Source of the DNA: DASWHR01 sp036398095
GTDB lineage: Bacteria; Actinomycetota; AC-67
DNA: 64,000 nt
Reading direction: 5' to 3'
Assembly: GCA_036398095.1 (NCBI GenBank)
Contig: DASWHR010000130.1
Location: forward strand, 1 to 64,000
Each line of letters opens with the position of its first letter. Positions within the stretch are counted from its first letter, which is position 1. This document shows, piece after piece, positions 1-9,558 of the stretch. The position numbers were made by a program, and so were the translations under genes. The notes beneath the pieces were generated by a model. The model was not told the origin of the DNA. It did no database searches and was given only the letters and a program-made list of their open reading frames with translations.

Positions 1-2
1 CC

Positions 3-1055
3 TGGGGCCAGGTTGACCGGGAGACGCAGCAGTACGGCTTGGCCGTTCCCGGCGGTGTCGTATCGACCACCGGTGTCGGCGGCCTCACGTTGGGCGGCGG
101 CATCGGCTGGCTGCACCGCAAGTGGGGCCTAGCATGCGACACCCTGCTGTCTGCCCAGGTGGTGCTGGCATCGGGCGAGCTGGTCACGGCCAGCGAGGCC
201 ATCAACCCCGACCTGTTCTGGGGGATCCGCGGAGGTGGCGGGAATTTCGGTGTGGTGGTCGACTTCACTTTCCGCGCCCACCGGTTCGGGCCAAAGATTT
301 CGCCGGCCGCCGTCTTCCATCCGGCCGAGGCCGGAGCTGAGCTCCTGCCCCAGTGGCGGGACCTGGCGCTTGCAGCCGGGGACGAGGTCACCACGCGGGC
401 GCTCTTCTGGTCGATGCCTGCGGCCGAGGGGGTTCCCGAACCCGTCCAGGGCAAGGACGTCTTCATCATCGGAGCCCTGTACGCGGGCGATCAAGGCCAG
501 GCTGTGGATGCGCTCAAGCCGTTCCGTACCCTCGGGACGCCGCTGATCGACATCAGCGATCACGTCCCGACCTATCGCGCCTTCCAAGCGGCCTTCGACC
601 AGCTATCGGCCGGGCATCACAGCTATTGGAAGTCCACCTATCTGAATCAGCTGTCCGACGACGCCATCGCCCTGGTGTCGGGACGGGCCATGTCCAAACC
701 CGACCCGCGAACGCTCGTCCACATCCCCATCATGGGCGGCGCGACGGCTGCGGTCGGCGCGGAGGAGACGGCCTTCGGTGACCGGAGCGCGCCGTTCATG
801 TTGAGTGTGGACGGCAACACCTGGGACCCGTCCAACTTCGGAGCCGTCAAGGACTGGGTGAAGAGTTTTATCGCGGAGGCCCAGGAGCTCGACGGTGTCG
901 GGGGTGCCTACCTGAACTTCTCAGGCGACGATGCCTCCGAGGAGACGGTGGTGCATGCGCAGTACGGGCAGAACATGCAACGCCTCACCGAGGTGAAGTC
1001 GACCTACGACCCAGACAATCTGTTCCGAGTCAACAACAACATCAAGCCGGCTTGA
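3..1055 (+). CDS. FAD-binding PCMH/BBE-type oxidoreductase, 5' end outside window
   Basis: The frame is open to the left edge, so the N-terminus is missing; a TTG at 39 is internal, not the real start. The family (VAO/berberine-bridge-like flavin oxidases) oxidises alcohols, sugars or alkaloid-like substrates with FAD. Visible are the FAD-binding stretch GGVVSTTGVGGLTLGGGIGW, the segment LFWGIRGGGGNFGVV, and the C-terminal BBE signature YDPDNLFRVNNNI. About 350 codons are present; relatives are usually near 460 residues, so roughly the first 100 residues, including any covalent-FAD histidine, lie upstream. The substrate cannot be inferred. Confidence 0.88.
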   Translation, partial: WGQVDRETQQYGLAVPGGVVSTTGVGGLTLGGGIGWLHRKWGLACDTLLSAQVVLASGELVTASEAINPDLFWGIRGGGGNFGVVVDFTFRAHRFGPKISPAAVFHPAEAGAELLPQWRDLALAAGDEVTTRALFWSMPAAEGVPEPVQGKDVFIIGALYAGDQGQAVDALKPFRTLGTPLIDISDHVPTYRAFQAAFDQLSAGHHSYWKSTYLNQLSDDAIALVSGRAMSKPDPRTLVHIPIMGGATAAVGAEETAFGDRSAPFMLSVDGNTWDPSNFGAVKDWVKSFIAEAQELDGVGGAYLNFSGDDASEETVVHAQYGQNMQRLTEVKSTYDPDNLFRVNNNIKPA

Positions 1056-1102
1056 GCCACCCTCATCCCCGAGAGGCTCCAACGGCCGATGGTCGTTCGC
1101 GG

Positions 1103-2713
1103 CTACACGAGCCCGTGCTCGTACGCGTACGCCGTCAGCCCGGCGCGCGACTCGATGCCGAGCTTCGTGAACATATGCCCGACGTGCGTGGCGACTGTCT
1201 TCTCACTGATCCCAAGCTTGCGGGCGATCGTTCGGTTCGTCGCTCCGGTCGCCAACAGTCGCACGACCTCCAGCTCCCGACCCGTGAGACCACTCGTCGG
1301 CGCCGACGCGTCTCGGGAGAGCGACCCCTGATCGGGAGCTGCTCCGAGCTGTTTGAAGATTGCCAGTGCCGCGCCCCGTTCCATCTGCTCGCCGTCTCCG
1401 TCGCCGAGCACCGCGCATGCGTCGGCGATCAGTATCCGCACCCGCGCGGCGTCGTAGGGAATCTCGAGCTCGTTCCACGCGCGCCACGCGTTGCGCAGTG
1501 TCGTCAGGGCCGCGCGAACATCCGCCGTCGCGAGCTGCGCGCCCCCAAGCGCCGTCGCGGCCATCGCGCGCAGCAGCGGCATCTTCAGCTCGGACGCGAT
1601 CCCCTCGAGCTCCTGTGCCGCTTTGAGCGCGGCGGCGGTATCGCCGACGACGCACATGATTTCGACGAACGCGCCGAGTACGCGCGCACGCGAGAAAGGG
1701 TCGTTCGATTCGTCGAGCACCCGCCGGATCGCGGCGGCGGCGACTTCGGGTCGTCCTTGCGCCACCCGCAGCAACGCCAAGCCGGGTTGCGGCACGCGCC
1801 CAAGCTCGTTCGCCTGCCGGTACGCATCCGACGCCTCGTCCAACGCGCCACGCAGCCGGTGGAGCTCGCCGCGCAGATAAAACGCAGCGCCCAGTACGAC
1901 CGCGTCGCGCGGATCCGCGATCCGCTTCAGCGCGCTGTCTATCTCGCCCAGGGCTTCGTCCCACGAACCGCGCAGCGCGAGCAACTCGGCGCGATACACG
2001 AGGCAGATCCCGCGATACAGCACGAGCTGCGGTTGCGCTTCACACCATACGTAGAGCGCGTCGGTCCATGCGCGCACGCGATGGAGATCGAACAGTTCCT
2101 GGCATCCCTCGATCACCGTGCAGTACGCGTCGCCGACCGCGATCGGCGACACCTCTCGAGCACCGACGGCGACCATCGCCTCGTCGAGCAGCGCTATCCC
2201 TTCGGCGACGCGCCCGAGATACACGAAACACCGTCCGCGGCCGATGCGAGCGAGCGTCGCTAGTTCCGTGTCGCCGAACCGCTCGCTGATCGCGAGGGCT
2301 TCGCCGAAGAGAGCCTCAGCGGTCTCGGGGTCGCCTTGGAAGATAGTAAGCAGGCCGCTGAGATAGCGCAGGTAGCCCAACTCAACGCAGTCGCCCTCAT
2401 GCTCGAGCAGACGTTGCGTGCGATCGATCCATCCGCTTCCGATCGCCAGGTCGAACTGGTTGAGAAGCTCGAACACGAGCCAGAACGACGCCCGAGCCGC
2501 GCGCCGCATGTCTCCGCTCGCCGCCCAGCCGTGGTGAGCGCGCTCCCAGGAGCGAATGCTCTCCTTCGAGCGGCCGGTCAGGTAAGCGGCGACCGAGAGG
2601 CGTTCGAGATCGTCGAGCTCGAGCATCTCGGTATCAGCCTCGGCCAGATATTCGTAGGCATCCGCCCACGCTTCGCGATCGAACGCCTCGCGCCCCCGAT
2701 CGGCCCTCGTCAT
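1103..2713 (-). CDS. LuxR-family transcriptional regulator with TPR-like N-terminal region
   Basis: A 536-residue protein. Residues about 1-440 are alanine-rich helical repeats of TPR character; the last 65 residues form a LuxR/GerE helix-turn-helix (LTGRELEVVRLLATGATNRT, then ISEKTVATHVGHMFTKLGI). No P-loop or receiver domain is visible, so it is not a MalT-type STAND ATPase or a two-component regulator. It probably binds DNA in response to a protein or small-molecule partner of the TPR region. ATG start without a clear Shine-Dalgarno sequence. It converges on the flavin oxidase gene. Confidence 0.85.
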   Translation of the reverse strand: MTRADRGREAFDREAWADAYEYLAEADTEMLELDDLERLSVAAYLTGRSKESIRSWERAHHGWAASGDMRRAARASFWLVFELLNQFDLAIGSGWIDRTQRLLEHEGDCVELGYLRYLSGLLTIFQGDPETAEALFGEALAISERFGDTELATLARIGRGRCFVYLGRVAEGIALLDEAMVAVGAREVSPIAVGDAYCTVIEGCQELFDLHRVRAWTDALYVWCEAQPQLVLYRGICLVYRAELLALRGSWDEALGEIDSALKRIADPRDAVVLGAAFYLRGELHRLRGALDEASDAYRQANELGRVPQPGLALLRVAQGRPEVAAAAIRRVLDESNDPFSRARVLGAFVEIMCVVGDTAAALKAAQELEGIASELKMPLLRAMAATALGGAQLATADVRAALTTLRNAWRAWNELEIPYDAARVRILIADACAVLGDGDGEQMERGAALAIFKQLGAAPDQGSLSRDASAPTSGLTGRELEVVRLLATGATNRTIARKLGISEKTVATHVGHMFTKLGIESRAGLTAYAYEHGLV

Positions 2714-2759
2714 GCACGACAGTCTCGCATAGGGGACCGATCAGGGGCGCGCGTGCCGT

Positions 2760-3152
2760 TCAGGCGAAGAAGGCCACGTCGTTGGGGTTGCCGGCGCCGA
2801 TCATCCACATCTCGGCGATGCGGCCGTCCTCGAAACGGTAGACGAATGAGTTGTACTGCTCGAGCGTCTTGCCGTCGCGGCCGAAGACCGCACGCTCCCA
2901 TTCGGCGGCCCAGTCGCCGTCGGCGATCGCGAACTGCTGGTCGAGCTTCAAATCGCCCTTGGTGATCTCCACGATCGAGCCGATCACGCCAAGGAAGCCA
3001 CTGGCACCGCGGTGATCGCCGACGCTGGGAAGCGTGCCGCGGACGTGGAACACCATGTCCTCGGTGAAGATCTCGGAAAGCGTAGCGGCGTCGCCATCCA
3101 ACGCCGCCTGGGTCATGCGGTCGATCGTCGTAGTGTTCGGGTGCTGTGCCAT
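2760..3152 (-). CDS. SnoaL/NTF2-like protein
   Basis: A 130-residue protein of the NTF2/SnoaL cone fold. It has the N-terminal helix pattern RMTQAALDGDAATLSEIFTE, the FTEDMVFHVRG strand and a C-terminal FRFEDGRIAEMWMIG-like strand (here YRFEDGRIAEMWMIG) typical of ketosteroid-isomerase-like proteins. The ATG at 3152 is chosen over an upstream in-frame start because it is preceded by AAGGAGG at good spacing. The function is not predictable: members are isomerases, small-molecule binders or have no known activity. It lies just upstream of and co-directional with the LuxR gene. Confidence 0.8.
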   Translation of the reverse strand: MAQHPNTTTIDRMTQAALDGDAATLSEIFTEDMVFHVRGTLPSVGDHRGASGFLGVIGSIVEITKGDLKLDQQFAIADGDWAAEWERAVFGRDGKTLEQYNSFVYRFEDGRIAEMWMIGAGNPNDVAFFA

Positions 3153-3449
3153 CGAGCCCCTCCTTCGTGTCGCAGCGGACCGGTTGGAAGCGAGGCTACG
3201 CACCGGCGATGGGTCGCACATCGGGAGGAATGCCGAGATGGGCCGGCAGGGGCATCGGTATTTCTACCGATGGCCGGCTCTCCCATGCCCCGCCGCCAGT
3301 GCTTCAAAACCGGTGCGGCTCTTTGTTCCGGCAACGCCACCGGCCTCTGGACTCCGTCCGACACGATCACACTCAAGCGTCGCGGCAGAGAGGAATCTCG
3401 GCCCCCGTGCGCGAAATAGGCCCTCGGGAGTCCGAGAAGGAGTATGAAG

Positions 3450-4763
3450 ATGCTGCGTCGCCTCACATGCCTGTCGATCCTGGCCTTGATGGCGGTGGGC
3501 CTCACACCCGCTAAGGCCGGCCCGATCGTGATCGCACCCGTGGATTGCGCAGGACCCGCTGGGGATCCGGCACCCGACACCGATGCATGGCGCGCGCGCG
3601 ACGCCGCGAACATGTACTGCGCGGAAGAGCGTCATCTCGACTTCGTGCAGCATCCGCTGGCGGTGGCGGCCTCCCAATCGCCCACCAACGATCCGTATCG
3701 CGTCCCATCGCGGTGGGACAACGTTCGATTCCGCTTCGAGAGCACAACGATCGGCGGCCTGTCGGCCGAGGTGTACCGTCCGTGCCGCACGCTCGCGGCC
3801 GCGCCGTCGGATTGCCCGAACCTCCCCGCCGGGCTCGGGCGATTCGATCCACCGTATCCGGCGGTGATCATCGCGCACGGAGGGCTCTCCCGGAAGGAGC
3901 TTCACTGGTGGTCCTCTCAGCCTCTCGCCGGGGCCGGATACGTCGTGCTCGCGTGGAAGTCGTCGGGCAACTCGCCGACCGTGTCCGAGGCCCAGACGAT
4001 GATCGACCGGCTCAAGCAGGACCCGGATGTCGACGTGAGTCGCATCGGCATCGCCGGGCATTCCGCAGGCGGCGTTGTCGTCAACAGCATGCTCGAGAAT
4101 CCGGATCTGGCCGCGTTCGTGTCGTGGGACCGGGCTCAGTCGAGCGAGATCCCTGCGAACGTGACTCCGCAGCGGCCGGTTCTCTATTTCTTCGCGGACT
4201 ACAATTGCCAAGCGGTGCCGGTCTGCCAGCCGGCCCCGTACTCGTCGCCGCCGCCGGTCGACGGCCCGGGAACGAAGGGGAACGACTTCCTACGGGTGCG
4301 CGCCGCAGGTGTGGACAGCATGCAGATCGCGTTGCGCGCGGCCCTTCACCTCGATTTCGTTCCCGCGCTGCTCGCCGGCAATCGCTACACCGGCAGCACC
4401 GTCATGTACTACACGACCGCGTGGTTCGACCGATACCTCAAGGGCAGGCTGCTCGGAACGGAATCACCGTCGGAAAAGGCCGCGCGCGAGGCCATCGCAA
4501 CTGCGGCCTTCGCCAGGCTGACGGCGTCGTCGTTCGATGGATCGGCCGATCTCCACAACTTCGGCCAAGGATTCTGGGATCCCGTGCAGGCGGCAACATC
4601 GGGAGATCCGCTCTACGGAGGGAACGTCCCGTACACGATCGCCGGTATGGCTGTCGCAGATCGCGTGTCGTTCTACTACCTCTCGAAGTGCTTCCTGACC
4701 GATCCAGCGACCAGCGTCCGGCACTCCTCCGACGACATTCGGGCGGACGGTTGCGGCGCGTGA
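3450..4763 (+). CDS. secreted alpha/beta hydrolase (dienelactone hydrolase/lipase-like)
   Basis: The protein has a signal peptide (MLRRLTCLSILALMAVGLTPAKA) and an alpha/beta hydrolase core. The nucleophile elbow is GHSAGG, with Ser at about residue 205; an oxyanion-type AHGGLSRKE segment precedes it and HLDFVPALL-type late motifs follow. It probably hydrolyses an ester or lactone outside the membrane. An ATG at 3444 lies only one base from GGAG, so the in-frame ATG at 3450 is preferred. The final 34 codons and about 17 bases past the stop recur almost identically at 15361-15480, where they are not attached to a hydrolase. Substrate unknown. Confidence 0.82.
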   Translation: MLRRLTCLSILALMAVGLTPAKAGPIVIAPVDCAGPAGDPAPDTDAWRARDAANMYCAEERHLDFVQHPLAVAASQSPTNDPYRVPSRWDNVRFRFESTTIGGLSAEVYRPCRTLAAAPSDCPNLPAGLGRFDPPYPAVIIAHGGLSRKELHWWSSQPLAGAGYVVLAWKSSGNSPTVSEAQTMIDRLKQDPDVDVSRIGIAGHSAGGVVVNSMLENPDLAAFVSWDRAQSSEIPANVTPQRPVLYFFADYNCQAVPVCQPAPYSSPPPVDGPGTKGNDFLRVRAAGVDSMQIALRAALHLDFVPALLAGNRYTGSTVMYYTTAWFDRYLKGRLLGTESPSEKAAREAIATAAFARLTASSFDGSADLHNFGQGFWDPVQAATSGDPLYGGNVPYTIAGMAVADRVSFYYLSKCFLTDPATSVRHSSDDIRADGCGA

Positions 4764-4780
4764 TGGAAGAGGGAAGATGC
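4661..4780 (+). repeat. dispersed 120-bp repeat, copy A (3' end of hydrolase gene)
   Basis: This segment covers the last 34 codons of the hydrolase gene plus its stop and short 3' flank. By eye it matches 15361-15480 at all but about eight or nine positions, with no indel, and the match begins abruptly at TCGCGTGTCG in both. The encoded tail is RVSFYYLSKCFLTDP then SSDDIRADGCG. Here it is in frame with a complete gene, so this is the likely parental copy. Confidence 0.85.
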
Positions 4781-4844
4781 GGACTCGAGTTCCGTTTACT
4801 CGTCGATCCGCCTCGATAGCCGCAGCAAACCGGACACCGCCGTT

Positions 4845-5555
4845 TCAGCTCAAGTACGCCAAGACCGCAAGCACGCGACGGTGATCGTCGGGGACCGGCT
4901 CGAGATCAAGCTTGGTGTAGATGTTCCTGACGTACGCCTCGACGCTCTTCTGTCCGAGGAAGAGGCGTTCACCAATTGCACGATTCGATCGACCTTCGGC
5001 GATAAGGGCGAGCACGTCGCGCTCTCTGGGCGTCAGCCGGGCGAGCGCCCTCTTACCCGTTGTCTCCGGATGTGCGGGTTCCGGATCGGGACTGGGTTCC
5101 CCGGAACCGGCTCGCCGCAGCTCGGCGAACACGATATCGGACAACGTCGCCGGCAGGACGGCCTCTCCGCGGTGGATGCGCCCCACCGCATCCGCGAGCT
5201 CGTCCGCGCTGACCGTCTTCAGCAAGTAGCCGGCGGCGCCGGCTCTGATCGTCGCGATCACTTGGGACGGCTCGTCGGACGACGACAATGCGAGGATTCG
5301 GACTTCGGGGTCTCCGGCGACGATCGCGCGCGTCGCCTCGATTCCGTCGACATCGGGGAGGCTGATGTCCATGATGACAACGTCGGGCCGCACCCGCCGC
5401 GCGGTCTCAATCGCTTCGGCTCCGTCGCCGGCTTCAGCGACGACGGAACCGGCACCGGAATGCTCAAGAACCTTGCGAAGGGTTTCTCTCCACATCGGGT
5501 GATCGTCGACGAGCATGAGCGAGACGACGCCCGCAGGTCTCTTCTTCTCCGACAC
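4845..5555 (-). CDS. NarL/FixJ-type response regulator
   Basis: A 236-residue two-component regulator. The receiver domain (residues about 12-130) has the acidic pair D17-D18, phosphoacceptor D63 in VVIMDISLPD and K113 in YLLK. The C-terminal LuxR/GerE HTH (about 170-232) reads LTPRERDVLALIAEGRSNRA and is followed by KSVEAYVRNIYTKL. It starts two bases after the stop of the histidine kinase gene, so the two are almost certainly co-translated and form a cognate pair. Target genes are unknown. Confidence 0.93.
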   Translation of the reverse strand: MSEKKRPAGVVSLMLVDDHPMWRETLRKVLEHSGAGSVVAEAGDGAEAIETARRVRPDVVIMDISLPDVDGIEATRAIVAGDPEVRILALSSSDEPSQVIATIRAGAAGYLLKTVSADELADAVGRIHRGEAVLPATLSDIVFAELRRAGSGEPSPDPEPAHPETTGKRALARLTPRERDVLALIAEGRSNRAIGERLFLGQKSVEAYVRNIYTKLDLEPVPDDHRRVLAVLAYLS

Positions 5556-5557
5556 GG

Positions 5558-7435
5558 CTATCGTGATCTCCTCCCCACCAGCTCGCGTTCACGCGGCATC
5601 GCTGCCTTCCCGTTCTTTCGTTCGGGCACGGAAGGCATCGTAACGACGAAGCTCGATCCTTCGCCGGGTTCGCTAGAGAAGCCTATGTGGCCGCCCTGAA
5701 CCTCGACGAGACGTTTCGAGAGCGCGAGCCCCAGCCCGCTCGACGCTTGTCCGCGTTGCGTCTTCGTTCCACGAACCCGATAGAACGGCTCGAAGATGCG
5801 ATCGCCTGCTTCCTTCGGGATTCCGACCCCGGTGTCGATGACGGAGATTCTCAGTCCTTCTGATTCCGCTGCAGCGGAGACCCGAACGGAGCCTCCGGTC
5901 GGCGTGTATTTCACTGCGTTGTCGACGAGGTTCAGCAGAACCTCGCGCAACCGGCGGCGATCCGCGCGGATCCTCGGTAGCGACGGCGGCATCTCGAGGG
6001 TCAGCTTCAAGTCGCCGGAACGTGCAAGACCTTGGATCGTCGGACGCAGCTCGATAAGGAGATCGTGAGGATCGACGATCTCCAGATTGACGTCGATCTT
6101 GCTGGCTTCGGCGCGAGCAAGCTCGAGAATGTCGTTGACGAGCGAGAGGAGCTGCTGAGCCGAGTTCCGAATGGTCGACCCCGTCTCGTTGTTCCACTTG
6201 CCCCCCTTGCGCAGTGTTGGATCGAGGATCATCTCCGATTGCCGCAGGATGGTCGCCAGCGGCGTACGGAGCTCGTGGCTCAGTGATGCGAAGATCTCGT
6301 TGCGTTCCCGAAGAAGGCGCTCGACTTCTTCCGTCCGTTGCCGGACGCGCAGCTCGAGGGTCTCGCGGCTCGCTTCCAATTCCTCCGCCATCTGGTTCAC
6401 CCCGCGCGCGAGCTCTCCGAGCTCGTCGTTCCCCAGCACCGGCGCGCGCGCTTGCAGCTCACCCCGGCCGAGCGCGCGGTTGGTGTCGAGCAAGGTTCTC
6501 ACTTGCTTCGTCGTGAGCCGGGAGACAAGCGCTCCGAGCCCAACGATGCCGACCATCCCGGCGAGGACGAACAGCGCGAGCTTCAGAGCGGCGCCCCGGA
6601 CCGATGCGAACGCGGGACCGGTCGGAACGGCGACGGCCACTGTGCCGATGGTGCGTCCTTGGACTTCCCAGTGCGCGTAGAGGCTCGCGTTGCCGGCGAC
6701 GGTACGCCGCAGTAATCCCGAGGCCGGAAGGGCAGGCGCGCGGGAATCGATCGCGCCTCCGGACGACGTCAGAAGCTTTCCGTCCGCGTCGTAGAGGTCG
6801 ATCGCGCCCCCCAGACCGCCGACCGAACGGCCAAGCGGCTCGATGAGCTGCCGAACATCCATGCCCACGATCGCCACGCCCGTCGGCGCGCAGCGGTCGG
6901 ACGCCGAGCACACCGCTCCGGCAACGGCAAGGATGCTGCGGCCGTCGACGGTCACAAGCCCCGCGAACTTCACCCCTGCTGCGTCGGCAAGCGCGCTTTG
7001 GACGAACGCGTTGTTCGCCCAATCGACGCGGGAAGACACGGGGTCGGAACCGTTCGTGCGCGGAGCGAACGACAGGAACGTGTCTCCGTCCGGCGTCGCG
7101 ACGACGAGCAGATCGAGGTTTTTCTTCAGCGCGATGACGGAGCGAAGGAGCTTCGTCGCATCGACGGAGTCTTCCTTCTTGGCCGCTTCCGCCAGTCCGG
7201 CCAGGTTCGCCGAGAAGTTGGCCGACTCGAGCAGATAAAGCTCGCGATCTCGCAGCAGCGAGCGATTGTCGAGCGACAGACGCGAGAGCGTATCGTCGAT
7301 TTGAGACTCCGCCCGGTGCGAGAGGTCGCGCACGACCAGGAACGTACCGACCGATCCCAGCACGACGACGAGCCCGAGGAACGGCAGAAGGAACTTGCCG
7401 AACAAAGGCAGATTGCGAAAACGCAATCGCTTCAT
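5558..7435 (-). CDS. membrane sensor histidine kinase (sensor, HAMP, HisKA, HATPase)
   Basis: About 625 residues. A first transmembrane helix (near residues 10-35) is followed by an extracytoplasmic sensor of roughly 260 residues and a second helix (LALFVLAGMVGIVGLGALVS). Then come HAMP, a HisKA domain with SHELRTPLATIL (His387), the N box NLVDNAVKY, the G1 box DTGVGIP and the G2 box GLGLALSK. The ATG at 7435 is chosen because it has GGAGG five bases upstream and forms an ATGA overlap with the stop of the preceding gene. It should autophosphorylate and signal to the response regulator encoded two bases downstream. The ligand is unknown. Confidence 0.93.
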   Translation of the reverse strand: MKRLRFRNLPLFGKFLLPFLGLVVVLGSVGTFLVVRDLSHRAESQIDDTLSRLSLDNRSLLRDRELYLLESANFSANLAGLAEAAKKEDSVDATKLLRSVIALKKNLDLLVVATPDGDTFLSFAPRTNGSDPVSSRVDWANNAFVQSALADAAGVKFAGLVTVDGRSILAVAGAVCSASDRCAPTGVAIVGMDVRQLIEPLGRSVGGLGGAIDLYDADGKLLTSSGGAIDSRAPALPASGLLRRTVAGNASLYAHWEVQGRTIGTVAVAVPTGPAFASVRGAALKLALFVLAGMVGIVGLGALVSRLTTKQVRTLLDTNRALGRGELQARAPVLGNDELGELARGVNQMAEELEASRETLELRVRQRTEEVERLLRERNEIFASLSHELRTPLATILRQSEMILDPTLRKGGKWNNETGSTIRNSAQQLLSLVNDILELARAEASKIDVNLEIVDPHDLLIELRPTIQGLARSGDLKLTLEMPPSLPRIRADRRRLREVLLNLVDNAVKYTPTGGSVRVSAAAESEGLRISVIDTGVGIPKEAGDRIFEPFYRVRGTKTQRGQASSGLGLALSKRLVEVQGGHIGFSSEPGEGSSFVVTMPSVPERKNGKAAMPRERELVGRRSR

Positions 7436-9324
7436 GATGTCCTCCATCGATAGAGATGCACAGTGTGCACAAGGTCGACCTGGTAGCTGTTGGTCGCATG
7501 GAACGCGACAAGCGCGGCGTGGCTCGACAAGGCGGCGGCGCCCACCCGGCCGGAACCGAGCTGATCCCTTCCCGCGTACTCCCGTGCGCCGCCGAGACGC
7601 ACCAGACGATTCGCGGCAATGTCAAAGAGGAAGAGGTCGTACTCCTCCGCGCCCGGATAGATATTGTCGGACGACGGGTCCGGATCCCCGGGATCCATTT
7701 TCGCGAAGGACTGGAACACGATGAAGTTACCGTCGGGTGAGAGAGCCGCCCCTTCCGCCGCGGGAGGCGGACCCTTGGAAATCCAGTACTCGGACTCCGC
7801 CTTCACTTCGCTACCGTCGACGGCAACGCTTATGCGGCGGGTCGTACGAGCCCGACGATCCCGAAGGAAGACGTCCCACTCATCGTTCGTATCGGCCTCG
7901 ACGAGATTGGTGGAACTCGACTCGAACACGACGTAGCGGCCGTCGTTCGATACACAGTTCTTCAGCGCGTAACCCTGCGGATTGTTGAAGATCCGCCCCG
8001 TCGCGGGACGGGCGTCGCCGTTCTGCTGCCGGCCGGTCGACGAAACTGTCACGAGCTCCGTGCCGCGAGTATGGCGGTCGTACACAAAGATGTCGGAACC
8101 TTGATTCCGGTCGCCTGTGACGAGTGTCGAGCTCCACGATCGAAAGGCGACGTAGCGGGCGTTCGGCGACATGCACGGCCACGCCGCCTCGACGGTGAAG
8201 TTCACCAGCCGCTCCAAGTTCTCGGCGTGTGTGTCATCGGGGGGTGGCGTGCCACCAAGCGATCCAGCTGAGACGCGCTGTGTGACGCCCAGAACCCGGT
8301 CCCGAACGAACACGTCCATCGTCTGTCGGGTATCGCCGGGTACAAGATCGTCCGCTGAAGATTCGAAGACGACGTATCTGCCGTCATGAGAGACGGTCCC
8401 GGTTTCGGCGCCGACGCTGCCTAACACGTCCTCAGCGTTCTGATCTATCGGGACTCCGAGATCGGACGGGTTCAACTCTGGGTCTCGCCGGAGCGGACCG
8501 CCGAAGATCGAAACGGAAATCAACTCAGTTCGACCGGCGACAAGATCTCGTACGAAGACGTCCGTCGTGTCGTTCGTATCGCCTGGCACGAGGTTCGATG
8601 CAGCGGTCGCGAACACGACCGAGCGTCCGTCCCCGGACAGCATGAATGAGTGAATCTGGGAGTTCGCAAGCGAACCGTCGTTCGCGGTGGATGCGACGAC
8701 GGTTCGGCCACTGCGGAAGTCTTTGACCACGATTTGGCCACACGGGGCCGTGAACTCGACGGGATAGCGACTGTATTGCCAGACGATCGACACGGTCGTC
8801 GGCCCGGGCGTGGATGCTTCGCAGGCCCCGGCACGCTCCATTCCTGTCGTGCGTGTGTCGGTCGTGAGGTACGCGACGACGGACCCATCCGCGGAGATGC
8901 TGGGGCTCGAATTGCGCCACGGTTCAACCGCCGGCCTCTCCTGTGGTGAGCCTGGTGAGATCCGCAGCCCGTCGCCGACGGGTAGTTGCGTGAGAGGATC
9001 GCTCCCAGCGCCAATGCCGGGCGTGCTCGGTGACGGCCGCCGGGTGACGGAAACGAGCGTCGCTTCCCTGCCGAGGATCCGGCTGACGTAGTCCTCGCGC
9101 AGTGCGGCGAATCCGGTTTGGAAGCGCGACGCATAGTCCAGCGCGGCGCTCTGAGGCAGATCACCAAGAACATGCTGGACGGGGACGCGCACCGCAACGA
9201 TGGAGGACACCAGCAACGGGGCCACGGCAAGCACGATCCCCATCAACGTGAGCGCCGCCCTCGGCGCGTGCGGGATCGCAACCTTCAGGCGGCGGCGCAC
9301 GATCCTGTCCGCGGCGGTGTCCAC
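7432..9324 (-). CDS. membrane-anchored TolB-like beta-propeller protein
   Basis: The protein has one predicted transmembrane helix near the N-terminus (LTLMGIVLAVAPLLVSSIVAV) and then repeated PD40/TolB-like blades of about 60-100 residues. At least four share the pattern DGRYVVFES..NLV.GDTN..DVFVRD. It is presumably anchored with the propeller outside the cytoplasm. The GTG at 9324 is preferred because GAGG lies seven bases upstream; a GTG at 9396 would add 24 residues but lacks a Shine-Dalgarno sequence. Its stop overlaps the kinase ATG by four bases, so it may be an accessory or ligand-binding partner of the kinase (inference). Confidence 0.78.
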   Translation of the reverse strand: MDTAADRIVRRRLKVAIPHAPRAALTLMGIVLAVAPLLVSSIVAVRVPVQHVLGDLPQSAALDYASRFQTGFAALREDYVSRILGREATLVSVTRRPSPSTPGIGAGSDPLTQLPVGDGLRISPGSPQERPAVEPWRNSSPSISADGSVVAYLTTDTRTTGMERAGACEASTPGPTTVSIVWQYSRYPVEFTAPCGQIVVKDFRSGRTVVASTANDGSLANSQIHSFMLSGDGRSVVFATAASNLVPGDTNDTTDVFVRDLVAGRTELISVSIFGGPLRRDPELNPSDLGVPIDQNAEDVLGSVGAETGTVSHDGRYVVFESSADDLVPGDTRQTMDVFVRDRVLGVTQRVSAGSLGGTPPPDDTHAENLERLVNFTVEAAWPCMSPNARYVAFRSWSSTLVTGDRNQGSDIFVYDRHTRGTELVTVSSTGRQQNGDARPATGRIFNNPQGYALKNCVSNDGRYVVFESSSTNLVEADTNDEWDVFLRDRRARTTRRISVAVDGSEVKAESEYWISKGPPPAAEGAALSPDGNFIVFQSFAKMDPGDPDPSSDNIYPGAEEYDLFLFDIAANRLVRLGGAREYAGRDQLGSGRVGAAALSSHAALVAFHATNSYQVDLVHTVHLYRWRTS

Positions 9325-9558
9325 CAATTTTCCTCGCCCCTGCCCTCCCGGAAACCGGAAACCCAGCTGCCCCGTTCTTGCCACGAAGCCTGACACTAGG
9401 GATATTCGGCGTCTGCAGTGAAAACCCTATGGAGTGACCGTGTGAGCCCTAGAGCCCCGCGCGCAATGAAGGAATAGGGATCTCTCTGGAGACCCAGGCC
9501 TTCGGCCGAACCTACGCTGACCAGCAGGTTCGTATTCGCACCGACCCGAGGCGGGGGA

